A DNA stretch of 64,000 nt, taken from assembly GCA_010692645.1 (NCBI GenBank), contig JAAHGS010000003.1, positions 84,306-148,305 of the forward strand. Direction: 5' to 3'. The notes beneath the pieces are model-generated. The model made no database searches and was not told where the DNA came from. It saw only the letters and a list, made by a program, of their open reading frames with translations. Of this stretch, positions 29,078 to 38,800 are shown piece after piece. A program made the position numbers and the translations under genes. This DNA comes from Symploca sp. SIO2E9 (GTDB taxonomy: Bacteria > Cyanobacteriota > Cyanobacteriia > Cyanobacteriales > Coleofasciculaceae). Each line of letters opens with the position of its first letter. The stretch's first letter is position 1.

Positions 29078-29653
29078 ATGTCACGAGTTGATGAGATTCT
29101 AAATTTTTGGTTTGGCAAGCCTGAAGATATAGATTATGGAAAGCAGCGCCAATTCTGGTTCACGAAAAACCTAGAGTTTGATCAACAAGTGCGCTTGCAC
29201 TTTTTGGAAACTTATCAACAATCAGTAGGGGGTGAGTTGGAGCAATGGAAGGCAACACCCCACGGCTGTCTGGCGTTAATTCTTTTACTTGATCAATTTC
29301 CTCGTAACATGTTTCGTAATCAGCCCCAAGCCTTTGCTAGTGACTCTATTGCCCTCTGTGTGGCTAAGTACGCCGTTGCTCAAAACTTTGACAAAGAATT
29401 ACTGCCGATACAGCGCTGGTTTATATACTTACCATTTGAGCACAGCGAGAACCTCAAAGACCAGTATCGGTGCGTCGAGTTATTCTTAACTCTCAAAGAT
29501 GACCCCAACAGTGCCAGTACTATAGATTATGCCTATCGCCACCTCGAAGTGATTGAGCGCTTTGGGCGCTTTCCCCATCGCAACCAGATCCTTGGTAGGG
29601 AAAATACCCCAGAAGAGGTAGAGTTTCTCAAGCAGCCTGGTTCATCTTTTTAA
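29078..29653 (+). CDS. DUF924 family protein
   Basis: 191 residues, the full family length. Typical blocks are visible: ILNFWFGKPED near the start, CLALILLLDQFPRNMFR in the middle and RWFIYLPFEHSENLKDQYRC. The C-terminus has the HLEVIERFGRFPHRNQILGR block. The fold is helical (TPR-like). Function is unknown despite wide conservation. Confidence 0.9.
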   Translation: MSRVDEILNFWFGKPEDIDYGKQRQFWFTKNLEFDQQVRLHFLETYQQSVGGELEQWKATPHGCLALILLLDQFPRNMFRNQPQAFASDSIALCVAKYAVAQNFDKELLPIQRWFIYLPFEHSENLKDQYRCVELFLTLKDDPNSASTIDYAYRHLEVIERFGRFPHRNQILGRENTPEEVEFLKQPGSSF

Positions 29654-29775
29654 TTTAACGACGATTAGCGGAAGTCCCCACCCTCAACTCTCGTGAGGTA
29701 GGGATGGATAGCGGTTTCTTTGGTAGACTAATAAAATAGTAATGAGTTTGTTATGACTGCCAGAGCCATAGCACT

Positions 29776-31329
29776 TTGAGAAAGTATAACAATAGCCGAG
29801 AGCTAATTGAACAAGTAGTGGTGAACGCCCAGCAGATGCGCGAGATTGAAGGGCGCATGTTTGAGGCGGGGATGCCAGTTGCGGCTTTGATGGAAAAGGT
29901 TGCAGGGCTAATTTACCGTCGAATTCAAGAGCTTTATCCTCATTTTTACCAGCGCCGAGTCGGTGTATTAGTTGGACCTGGTCATAATGGTGGTGATGCT
30001 TTGGTGGTAGCACGGGAACTGCATTTCCAAGGGGACGAGGTGTTAATTTATCGTCCTCTCCCTAAACTTAAGGAACTAACTTCTAAACATGCTCAATATG
30101 TTGTCAGTTTGGGTATTCCTTTTTATGAGAAAATTGAACCCCTAGCTGATTGTGACCTAATTATTGATGGTTTATTTGGATTCGGGTTAACTAGATCAAT
30201 TTCAGGAGAAATTGCTAGTGCCCTTGAACATTTGAATCAGCAATCGCAGCCTATAGTTAGTATTGACTTGCCTTCTGGTATCCACACTGATACAGGAGAG
30301 GTGTTAGGAACTGCTGTTCGTGCTACCCAGACACTTTGCTTAGGATTGTGGAAACTGGCATTTTTGCAAGACGAAGCTTTGGCGTATACCGGAGAGGCAC
30401 AGTTAGTTGATTTTGATATACCTCTAAAGGATATTTGGTCAATTTTAGGTCAGCAGCCAGCAATAATGCAGATGAGGGCTAACACTGCCCGAGATTATTT
30501 GCCTTTGCCAAGAGCAGCAGTAACACACAAGTATAAACAAGGGCATTTACTACTGATTTGTGGCTCGAAGCGCTATGCTGGCGGAGCAATTTTAACGGGG
30601 TTGGGAGCGCGTGCTAGTGGTGTGGGTATGCTTTCTATAGCGGTGCCAGAATCCCTCAAACCATTATTAGTGAATCATTTGCCAGAGGCGTTAATCATTG
30701 CTTGCCCAGAAACAGAGACAGGAGCAGTCGCCAAACTTCCAGATACTGTAGACTTGAATAGTTATAATGCGATCGCTTGTGGTCCTGGTTTGACTAGGGA
30801 AGCTAAATTGGTGGTGCAAGAGGCGCTAGGTGTTCCTTGCCCTTTGCTTTTAGATGCTGATGGCTTAAATATTTTGTCGGAACTTAGAACTATTCCCACC
30901 CTGTTAAGGCGTCAGGAACCAACAGTACTAACGCCTCATCTTGGTGAGTTCAAGCGTCTATTTCCAGACTCAGCCCAATTGCTTCCGGATCGAATTAGTG
31001 CAGTGCGCAAAGCATCTCATTTGAGTAAAGCTGTGGTGCTATTAAAGGGAGCAAGAACAGCCATTGCTGATTCCGGAGGCTTTGTGTGGCTGATTCCTGA
31101 GAGTACACCAGCTCTAGCCAGGGGCGGTAGTGGGGATGTTCTTACAGGGCTTATGGGGGGCTTGTTGGCGCAGCCAGATTTAAGTGAACAAACTTTAGCA
31201 GCAACAGTGGCAACTGCTGCTTGGTGGCATGCTCAAGCAGGGATTTTGGCAGCTCAAGAGCGTACTCAGCTTGGGGTGGATGCTTTTACTTTATCACAGT
31301 ATTTAATGCCAGTGGTGCGATCGTTATAG
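29776..31329 (+). CDS. nnr: Bifunctional NAD(P)H-hydrate epimerase / dehydratase
   Basis: 517 residues. The YjeF_N epimerase domain (about 15-230) has VGPGHNGGDALVVARELH and SIDLPSGIHTDTGE. The ADP-dependent dehydratase domain (about 245-517) has the ribokinase-like motif ARGGSGDVLTGLMGGLLAQ. Together they repair hydrated NAD(P)H. The longest form starts with TTG at 29776. A GTG at 29818 (just before NAQQMREIEG) is closer to usual family starts and may be the true one. Confidence 0.92.
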   Translation: MRKYNNSRELIEQVVVNAQQMREIEGRMFEAGMPVAALMEKVAGLIYRRIQELYPHFYQRRVGVLVGPGHNGGDALVVARELHFQGDEVLIYRPLPKLKELTSKHAQYVVSLGIPFYEKIEPLADCDLIIDGLFGFGLTRSISGEIASALEHLNQQSQPIVSIDLPSGIHTDTGEVLGTAVRATQTLCLGLWKLAFLQDEALAYTGEAQLVDFDIPLKDIWSILGQQPAIMQMRANTARDYLPLPRAAVTHKYKQGHLLLICGSKRYAGGAILTGLGARASGVGMLSIAVPESLKPLLVNHLPEALIIACPETETGAVAKLPDTVDLNSYNAIACGPGLTREAKLVVQEALGVPCPLLLDADGLNILSELRTIPTLLRRQEPTVLTPHLGEFKRLFPDSAQLLPDRISAVRKASHLSKAVVLLKGARTAIADSGGFVWLIPESTPALARGGSGDVLTGLMGGLLAQPDLSEQTLAATVATAAWWHAQAGILAAQERTQLGVDAFTLSQYLMPVVRSL

Positions 31330-31431
31330 GAATTGTTGATTGTTTATAGTTCATAGTTGATGGTTCATTAGCCTATGAGCAATGAACCATGTTTGCGCAG
31401 CATGGGCCGAGCACGTACCATGAGCAATGAA

Positions 31432-32055
31432 CTAAGCTCGCTGAGAATTAATTTGTTGAAACTTAATTACTTGCTCCAAACGAGATAATGCACTAGTTGC
31501 TGATTCACGCACATAGGAGTCAGCAGATTCATCCTTGCTAAATCTTGTCAGCACCTCTGCTGCCCGATTATCACCCATGGAACCGAGAGTATTAACAATT
31601 GCCACAGCCAGCGCCACATTATCCGTCGTATTCAGCGCCTCAACCAAAATCTCCAGCACAGGGGAACCAACCTCACCCAGAGCCATCACTGCTGTAGTAT
31701 ACACAACGGGATTTGAGTCATTGAGTGCTATTTTTAATCCCTCAATTGCCTCATTGGGGAAGGGTACTTCAGGATAGTTATAGGCAATTTGCGCCATAGC
31801 CTTAGTACAACTAGCCTGAATGGTAGTATTATTGCTGTTAAGCAATAACTCTACCAGTGGTAGTACGGCATCTGGACCAATGACACCGAGTGTTTTTACA
31901 GCTGCCCGCCGATAGACAACATCCTCCTCTCCCAGAACATCGATCAAGCGAGGAATGGTATGTTCATCGCGGGTTTCACTAATTTGTTGCATTGCCCTTT
32001 CCCGCAGGTTGGGGTTTGGGTGTTTCAGTTGTGCAAATAGAGCATCCATTGTCAT
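31432..32055 (-). CDS. HEAT-repeat protein, phycobiliprotein lyase/chaperone CpeZ-like
   Basis: 207 residues built of about five HEAT repeats (RLIDVLGEEDVVYRRAAVKT, ALNDSNPVVYTTAVMALGEV). The beginning (MTMDALFAQLKHPNPNLRER) and length resemble CpeZ and related E/F-type lyase-family proteins (CpcF, NblB) that handle bilin attachment or phycobiliprotein folding. Assignment to CpeZ rests on memory of the family. No phycoerythrin genes are visible nearby, so a different phycobilisome role is possible. Confidence 0.7.
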   Translation of the reverse strand: MTMDALFAQLKHPNPNLRERAMQQISETRDEHTIPRLIDVLGEEDVVYRRAAVKTLGVIGPDAVLPLVELLLNSNNTTIQASCTKAMAQIAYNYPEVPFPNEAIEGLKIALNDSNPVVYTTAVMALGEVGSPVLEILVEALNTTDNVALAVAIVNTLGSMGDNRAAEVLTRFSKDESADSYVRESATSALSRLEQVIKFQQINSQRA

Positions 32056-32134
32056 AGGTTTGTTACTGTTCTTTTGTCTTCAATATTGTAAAGAAGCTTG
32101 GCACCTATTGATGTTTTTTTATAGTCTGCAGTCT

Positions 32135-32189
32135 ATTTAATGCCATCACATAATTCGCGTGAAGCGGAGCTATCCTGAAGGGAATCGCT
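32135..32189. repeat. Small dispersed palindromic repeat, also a TIR-WD40 tail match
   Basis: This 55-bp segment is nearly identical to 35813-35867 and 40388-40442, the 3' ends of the two TIR-WD40 genes. On the minus strand it reads SDSLQDSSASRELCDGIK and a stop. It contains GAAGCGGAGCTATCC, typical of small dispersed repeats in cyanobacteria. Here there is no attached gene. Confidence 0.7.
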
Positions 32190-32865
32190 AAGTACCTGCG
32201 ACATTGATAAAGTTTGCTGGTTGAGGCAGGGTGTGGGGTGTGGGGTGTAGGGTGTAAGGGAATTCCGGGCGATTTCATAATTGTTTACACAGTTGCTTTT
32301 ATTTATGTCCGACTACTTATCAACACCCAAAAATTAACGATTAAAACCTTAAAAAGCTTCTTTAAGCTTCATTTAAACACACCAATCCGGCGAGGATTTT
32401 ATTTAAAAAAAATCAGACTTTCTCCCCTGGAGAGTAGTTGTGCAGTCACATTAATTCCACTCTGGCAAGGACATTTTAATTATCTTATATTTAGGGAAAT
32501 TTTGCTCTGATTAAAAACCCTATAAATTGATGAAATTTCAGAAAAAATACTCAACAAAACTTCTAGTAACATTCTGTCTATAGAGTTCACTTGAGAAGTG
32601 AGACTAACTCGATGAAATCTAACCAAAATAAAATTTACTTTCAAAAGTATGCCGATTCGGGGGAATTATCAAAATATTCAATTTTTTCATATATTGCTAG
32701 TATCCATTGATGAATAGACTCAACAGACTGTTGTAAGACTAAAATGGCTGAAACTAATATGTGGCAATGCTTTTAGGCTTTTTGACTAGGCTCTGATGAA
32801 TAATGCAGGATAGGGGATTGATCTTTACAACTCTTATAAAACAGCTTACACGCTGGATTTACACT
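32190..32865. other. Intergenic region upstream of thrS
   Basis: About 675 bp, AT-rich, no gene recognised. It opens with GTGTGGGGTGTGGGGTGTAG-type low-complexity DNA (32225-32260). A short plus-strand ORF in the region has no recognisable family. Confidence 0.5.
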
Positions 32866-32888
32866 ATAATAATAGCGATTATTATTAT
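32866..32888. promoter_or_regulatory. Zur/Fur-type operator candidate upstream of thrS
   Basis: A perfect inverted repeat ATAATAATA-GCGAT-TATTATTAT ends 12 bp before the thrS ATG. It resembles the AT-rich 7-1-7 boxes of cyanobacterial Zur and is similar to 59262-59276. thrS paralogues are known Zur targets in cyanobacteria, which supports this reading. A simple AT-rich hairpin is the alternative. Confidence 0.55.
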
Positions 32889-32900
32889 AATAATTCATCA

Positions 32901-34799
32901 ATGGTCAGTCAGTTAACCCAGTCTCCCTCACAAATTGCCAATCCAGAAAGATTAGAGCGTATTCGCCATACTTGCGCCCATATCATGGCGATGGCAGTAC
33001 AAATGTTATTTCCAGAGACAAAAGTTACCATTGGACCGACTACAGATACGGGTTTTTATTACGATTTCGATCGCGTAGCGTCTCGGAACGAGAATCGCGC
33101 GCAAGCTTTTACTCCTGAAGATTTAAGCAAAATTACCAAGCAAATGCGCTTCTTTATTAAAGCTAATTTGCCGATTATTCGAGAAGAGGTAACTAGGGAA
33201 GAAATTAAAGCCGAAATCGAACAGCTAGGCGAACCTTACAAACTAGAAATTTTAGATAGCATTCCCGAAGGAGAAACCATTACCCGTTACTACATTGGGA
33301 GTCCCGACGGCGGTAGATTGTCCGATGTAGGAGAAAAACTAAAAGCTGGTTTACCAGAACCTTCTTTGATTAAACCAGTGAAAATTCCTGCTACTGTATC
33401 TTGGTGGGATTTGTGTGCCGGACCTCATGTTAACTATACAGGAGAGATTAACCCCAATGCTTTTGCCTTAGAAAGTGTAGCTGGGGCATATTGGCGGGGA
33501 GATGAAACTAAAGCCCAACTACAACGCATCTATGGTACGGCTTGGGAAACTCCCGAACAGTTAGAAGCTTATTTACAACAACAGGAAGAAGCCAAGCGTA
33601 GAGATCATCGCAAACTGGGGAAAGAGTTAAAACTGTTTAGCATTCAAGAAGATGCAGGTGGTGGTTTAGTATTCTGGCATCCCCGCGGTGCAACTATGCG
33701 CTACATCATCGAAGATTATTGGCGTAAGGCACATATAGAAGAAGGTTACGAACTCCTCTATACTCCCCACATTGCTAACTTAGAATTGTGGAAAACATCG
33801 GGTCATTTTGACTTTTATCGCGAAAATATGTTCGATTCGATGGATATCGAGCAACAGGCTTATCAAATCAAGCCGATGAACTGTCCCTTTCACGTCTTAA
33901 CTTATAAAAATGACCTCCATTCCTATCGAGAATTACCTTTGCGTTGGACGGAATTAGGTACAGTATATCGCTACGAACGTTCTGGTGCTCTACATGGTTT
34001 GATGAGGGTGCGGGGTTTTACTCAAGATGATGCTCATATTTTCTGTTTGCCCACCCAAATTGCAGGGGAAATTCTCGGTGTACTGAATTTAACGGAAAAG
34101 ATTCTTTCGGATTTTGGTTTTAAAGACTACGAGGTCAATCTTTCTACTCGCCCAGATAAGTCAGTCGGTACGGATGAAGGTTGGGAGTTGGCAACTCAGG
34201 CTTTAGTAGAAGCTTTAAATACTAAAGGTTGGGATTACATCGAAGATAAGGGTGGTGGTGCTTTCTATGGTCCTAAGATCGATATCAAAATTAAAGATGC
34301 CATTGGACGTACTTGGCAATGTTCCACTATCCAGGTAGATTTTAACCTGCCAGAACGCTTTGATATGGAATATGTATCAGCAGATGGTTCTCGTCAACGT
34401 CCGATCATGATTCATCGGGCAATTTTTGGGTCTTTAGAGCGTTTTTACGGAATTTTAATCGAAAACTATGCAGGGGATTTTCCTTTATGGCTAGCACCAA
34501 TACAGCTACGCTTGCTACTAGTGAGTGAAGCACAAAGAGAATATGGAGAAGCTGTTGCCGCGACGCTCAAACAAGCTGGTTATCGGGTAGAAATAGACTG
34601 TACGGGGGAACGTTTGGGCAAACAAATACGTAATGCCGAGTTAGAAAAGATTTCCGTAGTAGCAGTAGTTGGCAAGCGGGAAGTTGAAACCCAGACTTTG
34701 AGTATTCGTACTCGCCAACAAGGAGATATTGGGACGATGAATATAACTGAATTGAAAGAGAGTTTGGCGCAGGTTCTAGTTAATAAGACTAAGATTTAG
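32901..34799 (+). CDS. thrS: Threonyl-tRNA synthetase without TGS domain (ThrS2-type)
   Basis: 632 residues. It begins at the editing domain (HTCAHIMAMAVQMLFP) and lacks the TGS domain of long ThrS. SAD motif region (TVSWWDLCAGPHV), class II motif 2 (TVYRYERSG, GLMRVRGFTQDDAHIF), zinc-ligand MNCPFH and motif 3 (HRAIFGSLERF) are all present; then the anticodon-binding domain. Residues 59-68 (VASRNENRAQ) are an insertion encoded by a dispersed-repeat-like sequence. A Zur-type box directly upstream suggests expression under zinc limitation, as for the second thrS of Anabaena. Whether another thrS exists in the genome is not visible. Confidence 0.92.
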   Translation: MVSQLTQSPSQIANPERLERIRHTCAHIMAMAVQMLFPETKVTIGPTTDTGFYYDFDRVASRNENRAQAFTPEDLSKITKQMRFFIKANLPIIREEVTREEIKAEIEQLGEPYKLEILDSIPEGETITRYYIGSPDGGRLSDVGEKLKAGLPEPSLIKPVKIPATVSWWDLCAGPHVNYTGEINPNAFALESVAGAYWRGDETKAQLQRIYGTAWETPEQLEAYLQQQEEAKRRDHRKLGKELKLFSIQEDAGGGLVFWHPRGATMRYIIEDYWRKAHIEEGYELLYTPHIANLELWKTSGHFDFYRENMFDSMDIEQQAYQIKPMNCPFHVLTYKNDLHSYRELPLRWTELGTVYRYERSGALHGLMRVRGFTQDDAHIFCLPTQIAGEILGVLNLTEKILSDFGFKDYEVNLSTRPDKSVGTDEGWELATQALVEALNTKGWDYIEDKGGGAFYGPKIDIKIKDAIGRTWQCSTIQVDFNLPERFDMEYVSADGSRQRPIMIHRAIFGSLERFYGILIENYAGDFPLWLAPIQLRLLLVSEAQREYGEAVAATLKQAGYRVEIDCTGERLGKQIRNAELEKISVVAVVGKREVETQTLSIRTRQQGDIGTMNITELKESLAQVLVNKTKI

Positions 34800-34846
34800 A
34801 GGGTATCCAAAGCGAAATATTTTATCGCCTTCATCGGGAAGTTATT

Positions 34847-34882
34847 AGATTATTATTTCTAAGCTTGCAAGAATAATAATCT
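34847..34882. promoter_or_regulatory. AT-rich inverted repeat between thrS and the NTF2-like gene
   Basis: Perfect 11-bp arms AGATTATTATT (34847-34857) and AATAATAATCT (34872-34882) with a 14-bp loop. It could terminate thrS weakly or be a metal-regulator site for the gene at 34934, since its half-sites resemble the Zur-type ones at 32866. Confidence 0.4.
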
Positions 34883-34933
34883 TTATTGCAAAAATTTGAT
34901 ATTGTTGTTTTTGGTTAGATTGAGGGAAAAAAT

Positions 34934-35539
34934 ATGTCCTTATCAAAAGATTCAGTTACCTCAGGCAGCTTAGATTTTTTTAATTTAATTTTGAACAGAA
35001 AGAAATTAATTTATTTTGTTTCTGTCACAGCCTTGTTAGTTGCTATTACTCCTATATCTAGTTTTGCTCAAACGGAAAAAGCAGAAAAAGAGGTAGCAGA
35101 AACTACTGATACTTGGCTGGATACGGTTACTTCTGGTTCTGAAGAAGTAGTAGATGAGGTAGTAGCTCTATATGCCGAAGATGGACTTTTGTGGGGTACT
35201 GTCTCCGAGCAAGTAAGGGATACCCCCGCAGAAATTCGCGATTATTTTGAATATTTTGCCAAGCTTCCTGAATTGAGGGTTAGTTCATATAAAGGTTGCG
35301 TAAGAATGTACGATGAAAATCTTGCCATTAACAGTGGCTACTATACTTTCACCTATAATCAAGATGGTCAAACCCAAGAAATACCTGCACGCTATAGTTT
35401 CACTTATCATAAAGACGACAACAATAAATGGGAGATTATCGAACATCACTCCTCTGCTTTGCCTGAAGCTCCTGAAACACTGGAGACAGTCGGTGCCAAG
35501 CAAGACACTTGTGAAAACGGATTACTGGTAGAAAGATAA
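34934..35539 (+). CDS. Secreted NTF2-like protein (CaMKII association-domain/DUF4440 type)
   Basis: 201 residues. A hydrophobic signal or anchor segment (LIYFVSVTALLVAITPISSF) lies at about residues 25-45. An NTF2-like domain follows: VVALYAEDGLLWGTVSEQVR, IRDYFEYFAKLPELRV, ARYSFTYHKDDNNKWEIIEH. The pattern matches the calcium/calmodulin-kinase association domain family found in bacteria. The ligand is unknown. It follows thrS by 134 bp; common regulation is possible but unproven. Confidence 0.8.
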   Translation: MSLSKDSVTSGSLDFFNLILNRKKLIYFVSVTALLVAITPISSFAQTEKAEKEVAETTDTWLDTVTSGSEEVVDEVVALYAEDGLLWGTVSEQVRDTPAEIRDYFEYFAKLPELRVSSYKGCVRMYDENLAINSGYYTFTYNQDGQTQEIPARYSFTYHKDDNNKWEIIEHHSSALPEAPETLETVGAKQDTCENGLLVER

Positions 35540-35722
35540 TTGCGAGCAATAGACATCTCCAGAAAGCTAAGAGTGTCTCCCTGACTTACTTTGAACTCTT
35601 AAACTAACTTCCATAGATTTAGCTCGATTCAACGGCTCCATAAGTATCAGGAGCTTTTGTTGTTAATTTAGCTGCCAAACTATCAAGGTTAATCATCTCA
35701 TTTCTCTTTGAGTATTCATGGA

Positions 35723-35812
35723 TTGAATCCCCAACGTAATTGCTTCTCCGCGTCTCCCACTCCCCGCGTCCCCGTGTCCTTCCTCAATGCAAGTCATTTT
35801 GGCAATAACCCT
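35723..35812. repeat. Duplicated 3' flank of TIR-WD40 gene, copy 1
   Basis: TTGAATCCCCAACGTAATTG through CATTTTGGCAATAACCCTAT is nearly identical to 40298-40387. Together with the paralogous genes it shows that the duplication unit included this non-coding flank, which contains IS-end-like and CTCCGCGTCTCCC low-complexity DNA. Confidence 0.8.
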
Positions 35813-38800
35813 ATTTAATGTCATCACATAATTCGCGTGAAGCGGAGCTATCCCGAAGGGAATCGCTTTCTGGTAAATTCTGATTATTCTTCAGGTAATC
35901 CTTCACCCAATCACAGCCAAGCTCCAATAATTTATCGAGGTCTAATATAAATTCATCTTGATGCTTCAAACGCCATAAAATGATTTTATTATCATCACTA
36001 GCTGAAGCGAGCATTGCGCCATCTGGGCTGAAACTGGCGCTATTAACTTTATCAGTATGACCCTTGATAGTAGTAATCAAGGAGCCATTTTTACTCCAAA
36101 GCTTAACAGTGTTGTCAGCACTAGCTGTAGCAATAGTCTGACTGTTTGGATCAAAACTTAAACCGACAACACCATCACTATGTCCGTCAGAATTTTCTGG
36201 TTCAGAATTTTTATTTTCTGCTTCAGAATTTTCGCCCAGAGTTTTAAGTAACTTTCCATCTGTATTCCAGAGTTTAACTGTGTTATCATAACTGGCAGTT
36301 GTTATTGTCTGCCCCTGCTGACCAAACTGGGCATCAAACACCCAGCCATCATGACCAGAAATAGTTTCTTTTAGAATACCGTCGTCCACATTCCAAAGTT
36401 TAACTGTTTTGTCCCAACTAGTTGAAGCTAGAGTTTTGCTATCGGGACTAAATCGGACACTCAAGACACCTTCTCTATGACTTTCAGGAGAATTTCCTGA
36501 AGTTAAAACCTTTTTCGAGCTTGAAACCTTTTCCCCATCACGCTTCCAAATTATCACCGTTCGGTCTTGACTACCAGAGGCAATTAGCTTACCATCGGGA
36601 CTAAAAGTAACATCATTAACAGGCTTATCATGACCATACAGGGTTTGGAGTATCTTGCCTTCCCGACTCCAAAGCTTCACCGTGCGATCGCTACTGGCAG
36701 AAGCTAGAATTTTACCGTCGGGAGAAAAACTTACACTTCTGACGACATTATCATGACCTTGGTTGGTTTTGATTGGAGTTCCATCAGGTTTCCATAGCTT
36801 AACTGTTTTATCAGCGCTGGCGGAAGCAAGCAACTCACCATCTGGGGAAAAGGCTACATCTAGAACTTGAGCTCGATGTTCTTGCAGGGGTATAGTTAAC
36901 TCAGCTTCTCGTTCTAATTGCCAAAGTTTGACTGTGCGATCGCCTCCTGCTGAAACTAATATTTTCCCATTATCATTAAAGCTCAAGCTCCTTACTTGCG
37001 AACTATGTCCAGCTAAAGTACTTTTGAGAGTGCCATCTAGTTTCCAGATTTTGATGGTTTTGTCTTCACTAGCCGAAGCTACGGTTTCACCATCGGGGCT
37101 AAAACCGACATCGAATACTCTTCTGTTGTGAGCTCTAATTAGTTTACTGCTACCATCTAGTTTCCATAGTCTGACGGTTTGATCCCAACTGGCGGAAGCC
37201 AGAGTTTCACCATCTCGACTAAAGCTTAGACCATATACTCTAGCATTATGCCCCCTCAAAGTTCTAATCCATCTACCGTCTTTTTGCCACAATCTTACCG
37301 CCTTATCATCGCTAGCAGAAGCGAGGATATTACCCTCAGGGCTAAACTCTACATCCCTGACTGCGGCATTATGCCCTCTAATAGTTGTTACTAGAGTACC
37401 ATCGAGTTTCCAGATTTTAACGGTGGCATCTTCACTAGCAGAGGCAATTATATTTCCATCTGGAGAGAAACTCACATCATCAACTGGCTTTTCATGTCCT
37501 TCTAAAGTTCTAATGAAAGTGCCATCTGCCTTCCAAAGTTTTACTGTCTTATCATCGCTAGCGGAAGCAATCATACTGCCATTAGGATGAAAACTCACTC
37601 CCAAAACTTGAGCCTTATGTCCTTGAGCATTGCCTTCCAAATATCCTTTAATATCAGTAATCAGAGTACCATCCGGCTTCCAAAGCTTGATGGTATTGTC
37701 CCCACTCACCGAGGCAATCATCTTGCCATCAGGACTAAAGTTAACGTCCCAAATTAAACCTTTGTGACCATCAAAACGGTTACGTTCTCTTACCAAATAA
37801 ACTGAATTGAAAAGTGAAGTAACAATTGATTTATGTAGCGGAGAATTGTTGGTGAAGTTCTGAGTATCTTTTTCGTAGCCAGGAGAGTCCTTGAGTTTCT
37901 TTCCGGCTCTGATTCCTTCTATTAAAGAAGTTAAGATTTGGTTAGAGTTAAATAAAGCTTCTGAGGTTTTACTCAAAGATTTTAAACTTTCTGTTTCTGC
38001 TTCCTTGGATGCTTTATTTGCCCTTTCAGCTTCCTTTCTTGCTAGTTCTTCATTTTCTTTTGCTATTTTTTCATTTTCTTTTGCTATTTTTTCATTTTCT
38101 TTTGCTAGTTCTTCATTTATTATTGCTTGCACACCAAGAATCAAACCAACCATAAAGGCTACACTTACTAAGCCAAGCAAGCTTTTTATTACTAGTTGCC
38201 TCCTTTCAAGGAGCTTTGCTATTTCAATTACTTCTCTACTATTATTAATAAATTCTTTCTGCAAATTAGTTGGGTTAGGTTGCTTCTTATTTTGCTCCGC
38301 TCCCTGCAACCAAGATTGAGCACGATACAATTCACTACCTCGCAATAGTAAATCTTTATCTTTCCCTTGTTGCTCCCACTCTAGTGCCCTCTGCAACCAT
38401 TTTGTATGACGGTGTACATGTTCTCTGTCTGTATCGATAGTTATCAGCAACTTATTGAAATTAGCATTAAAGTCCCGCTGATGGTGATTAAAATCAATCC
38501 ACTGTACCTTGGCTAACTCCGGATGCAAAGAAGCCGTGTTTACCTCCCGATGCAGCACCGTCATAAAGCGTTTATTTAATGAAGCTGCATACTCTACCTC
38601 CGAAGCGCAATAGGGCGAGTTCACAGAGCGGGGTGAGAGAATAAATAGAAAATTGTCACAGGCTTTAATCCCCCGATAAATCTCCTGCTGAAAATCTGTC
38701 CCTGAGGCAATACTTTCCTGGTCAAACCAAGTCGTCTTGCCCTGTATCTGTAAGTTATCGTTGAGATTTCTGGCAAAGTCTGAGTCAGCACGGGAATAGG

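Noticed and set aside
32214..32510. 98-codon ORF upstream of thrS
   Set aside because: Begins in GTGTGGGG repeat DNA, AT-rich afterwards, no similarity or ribosome site.
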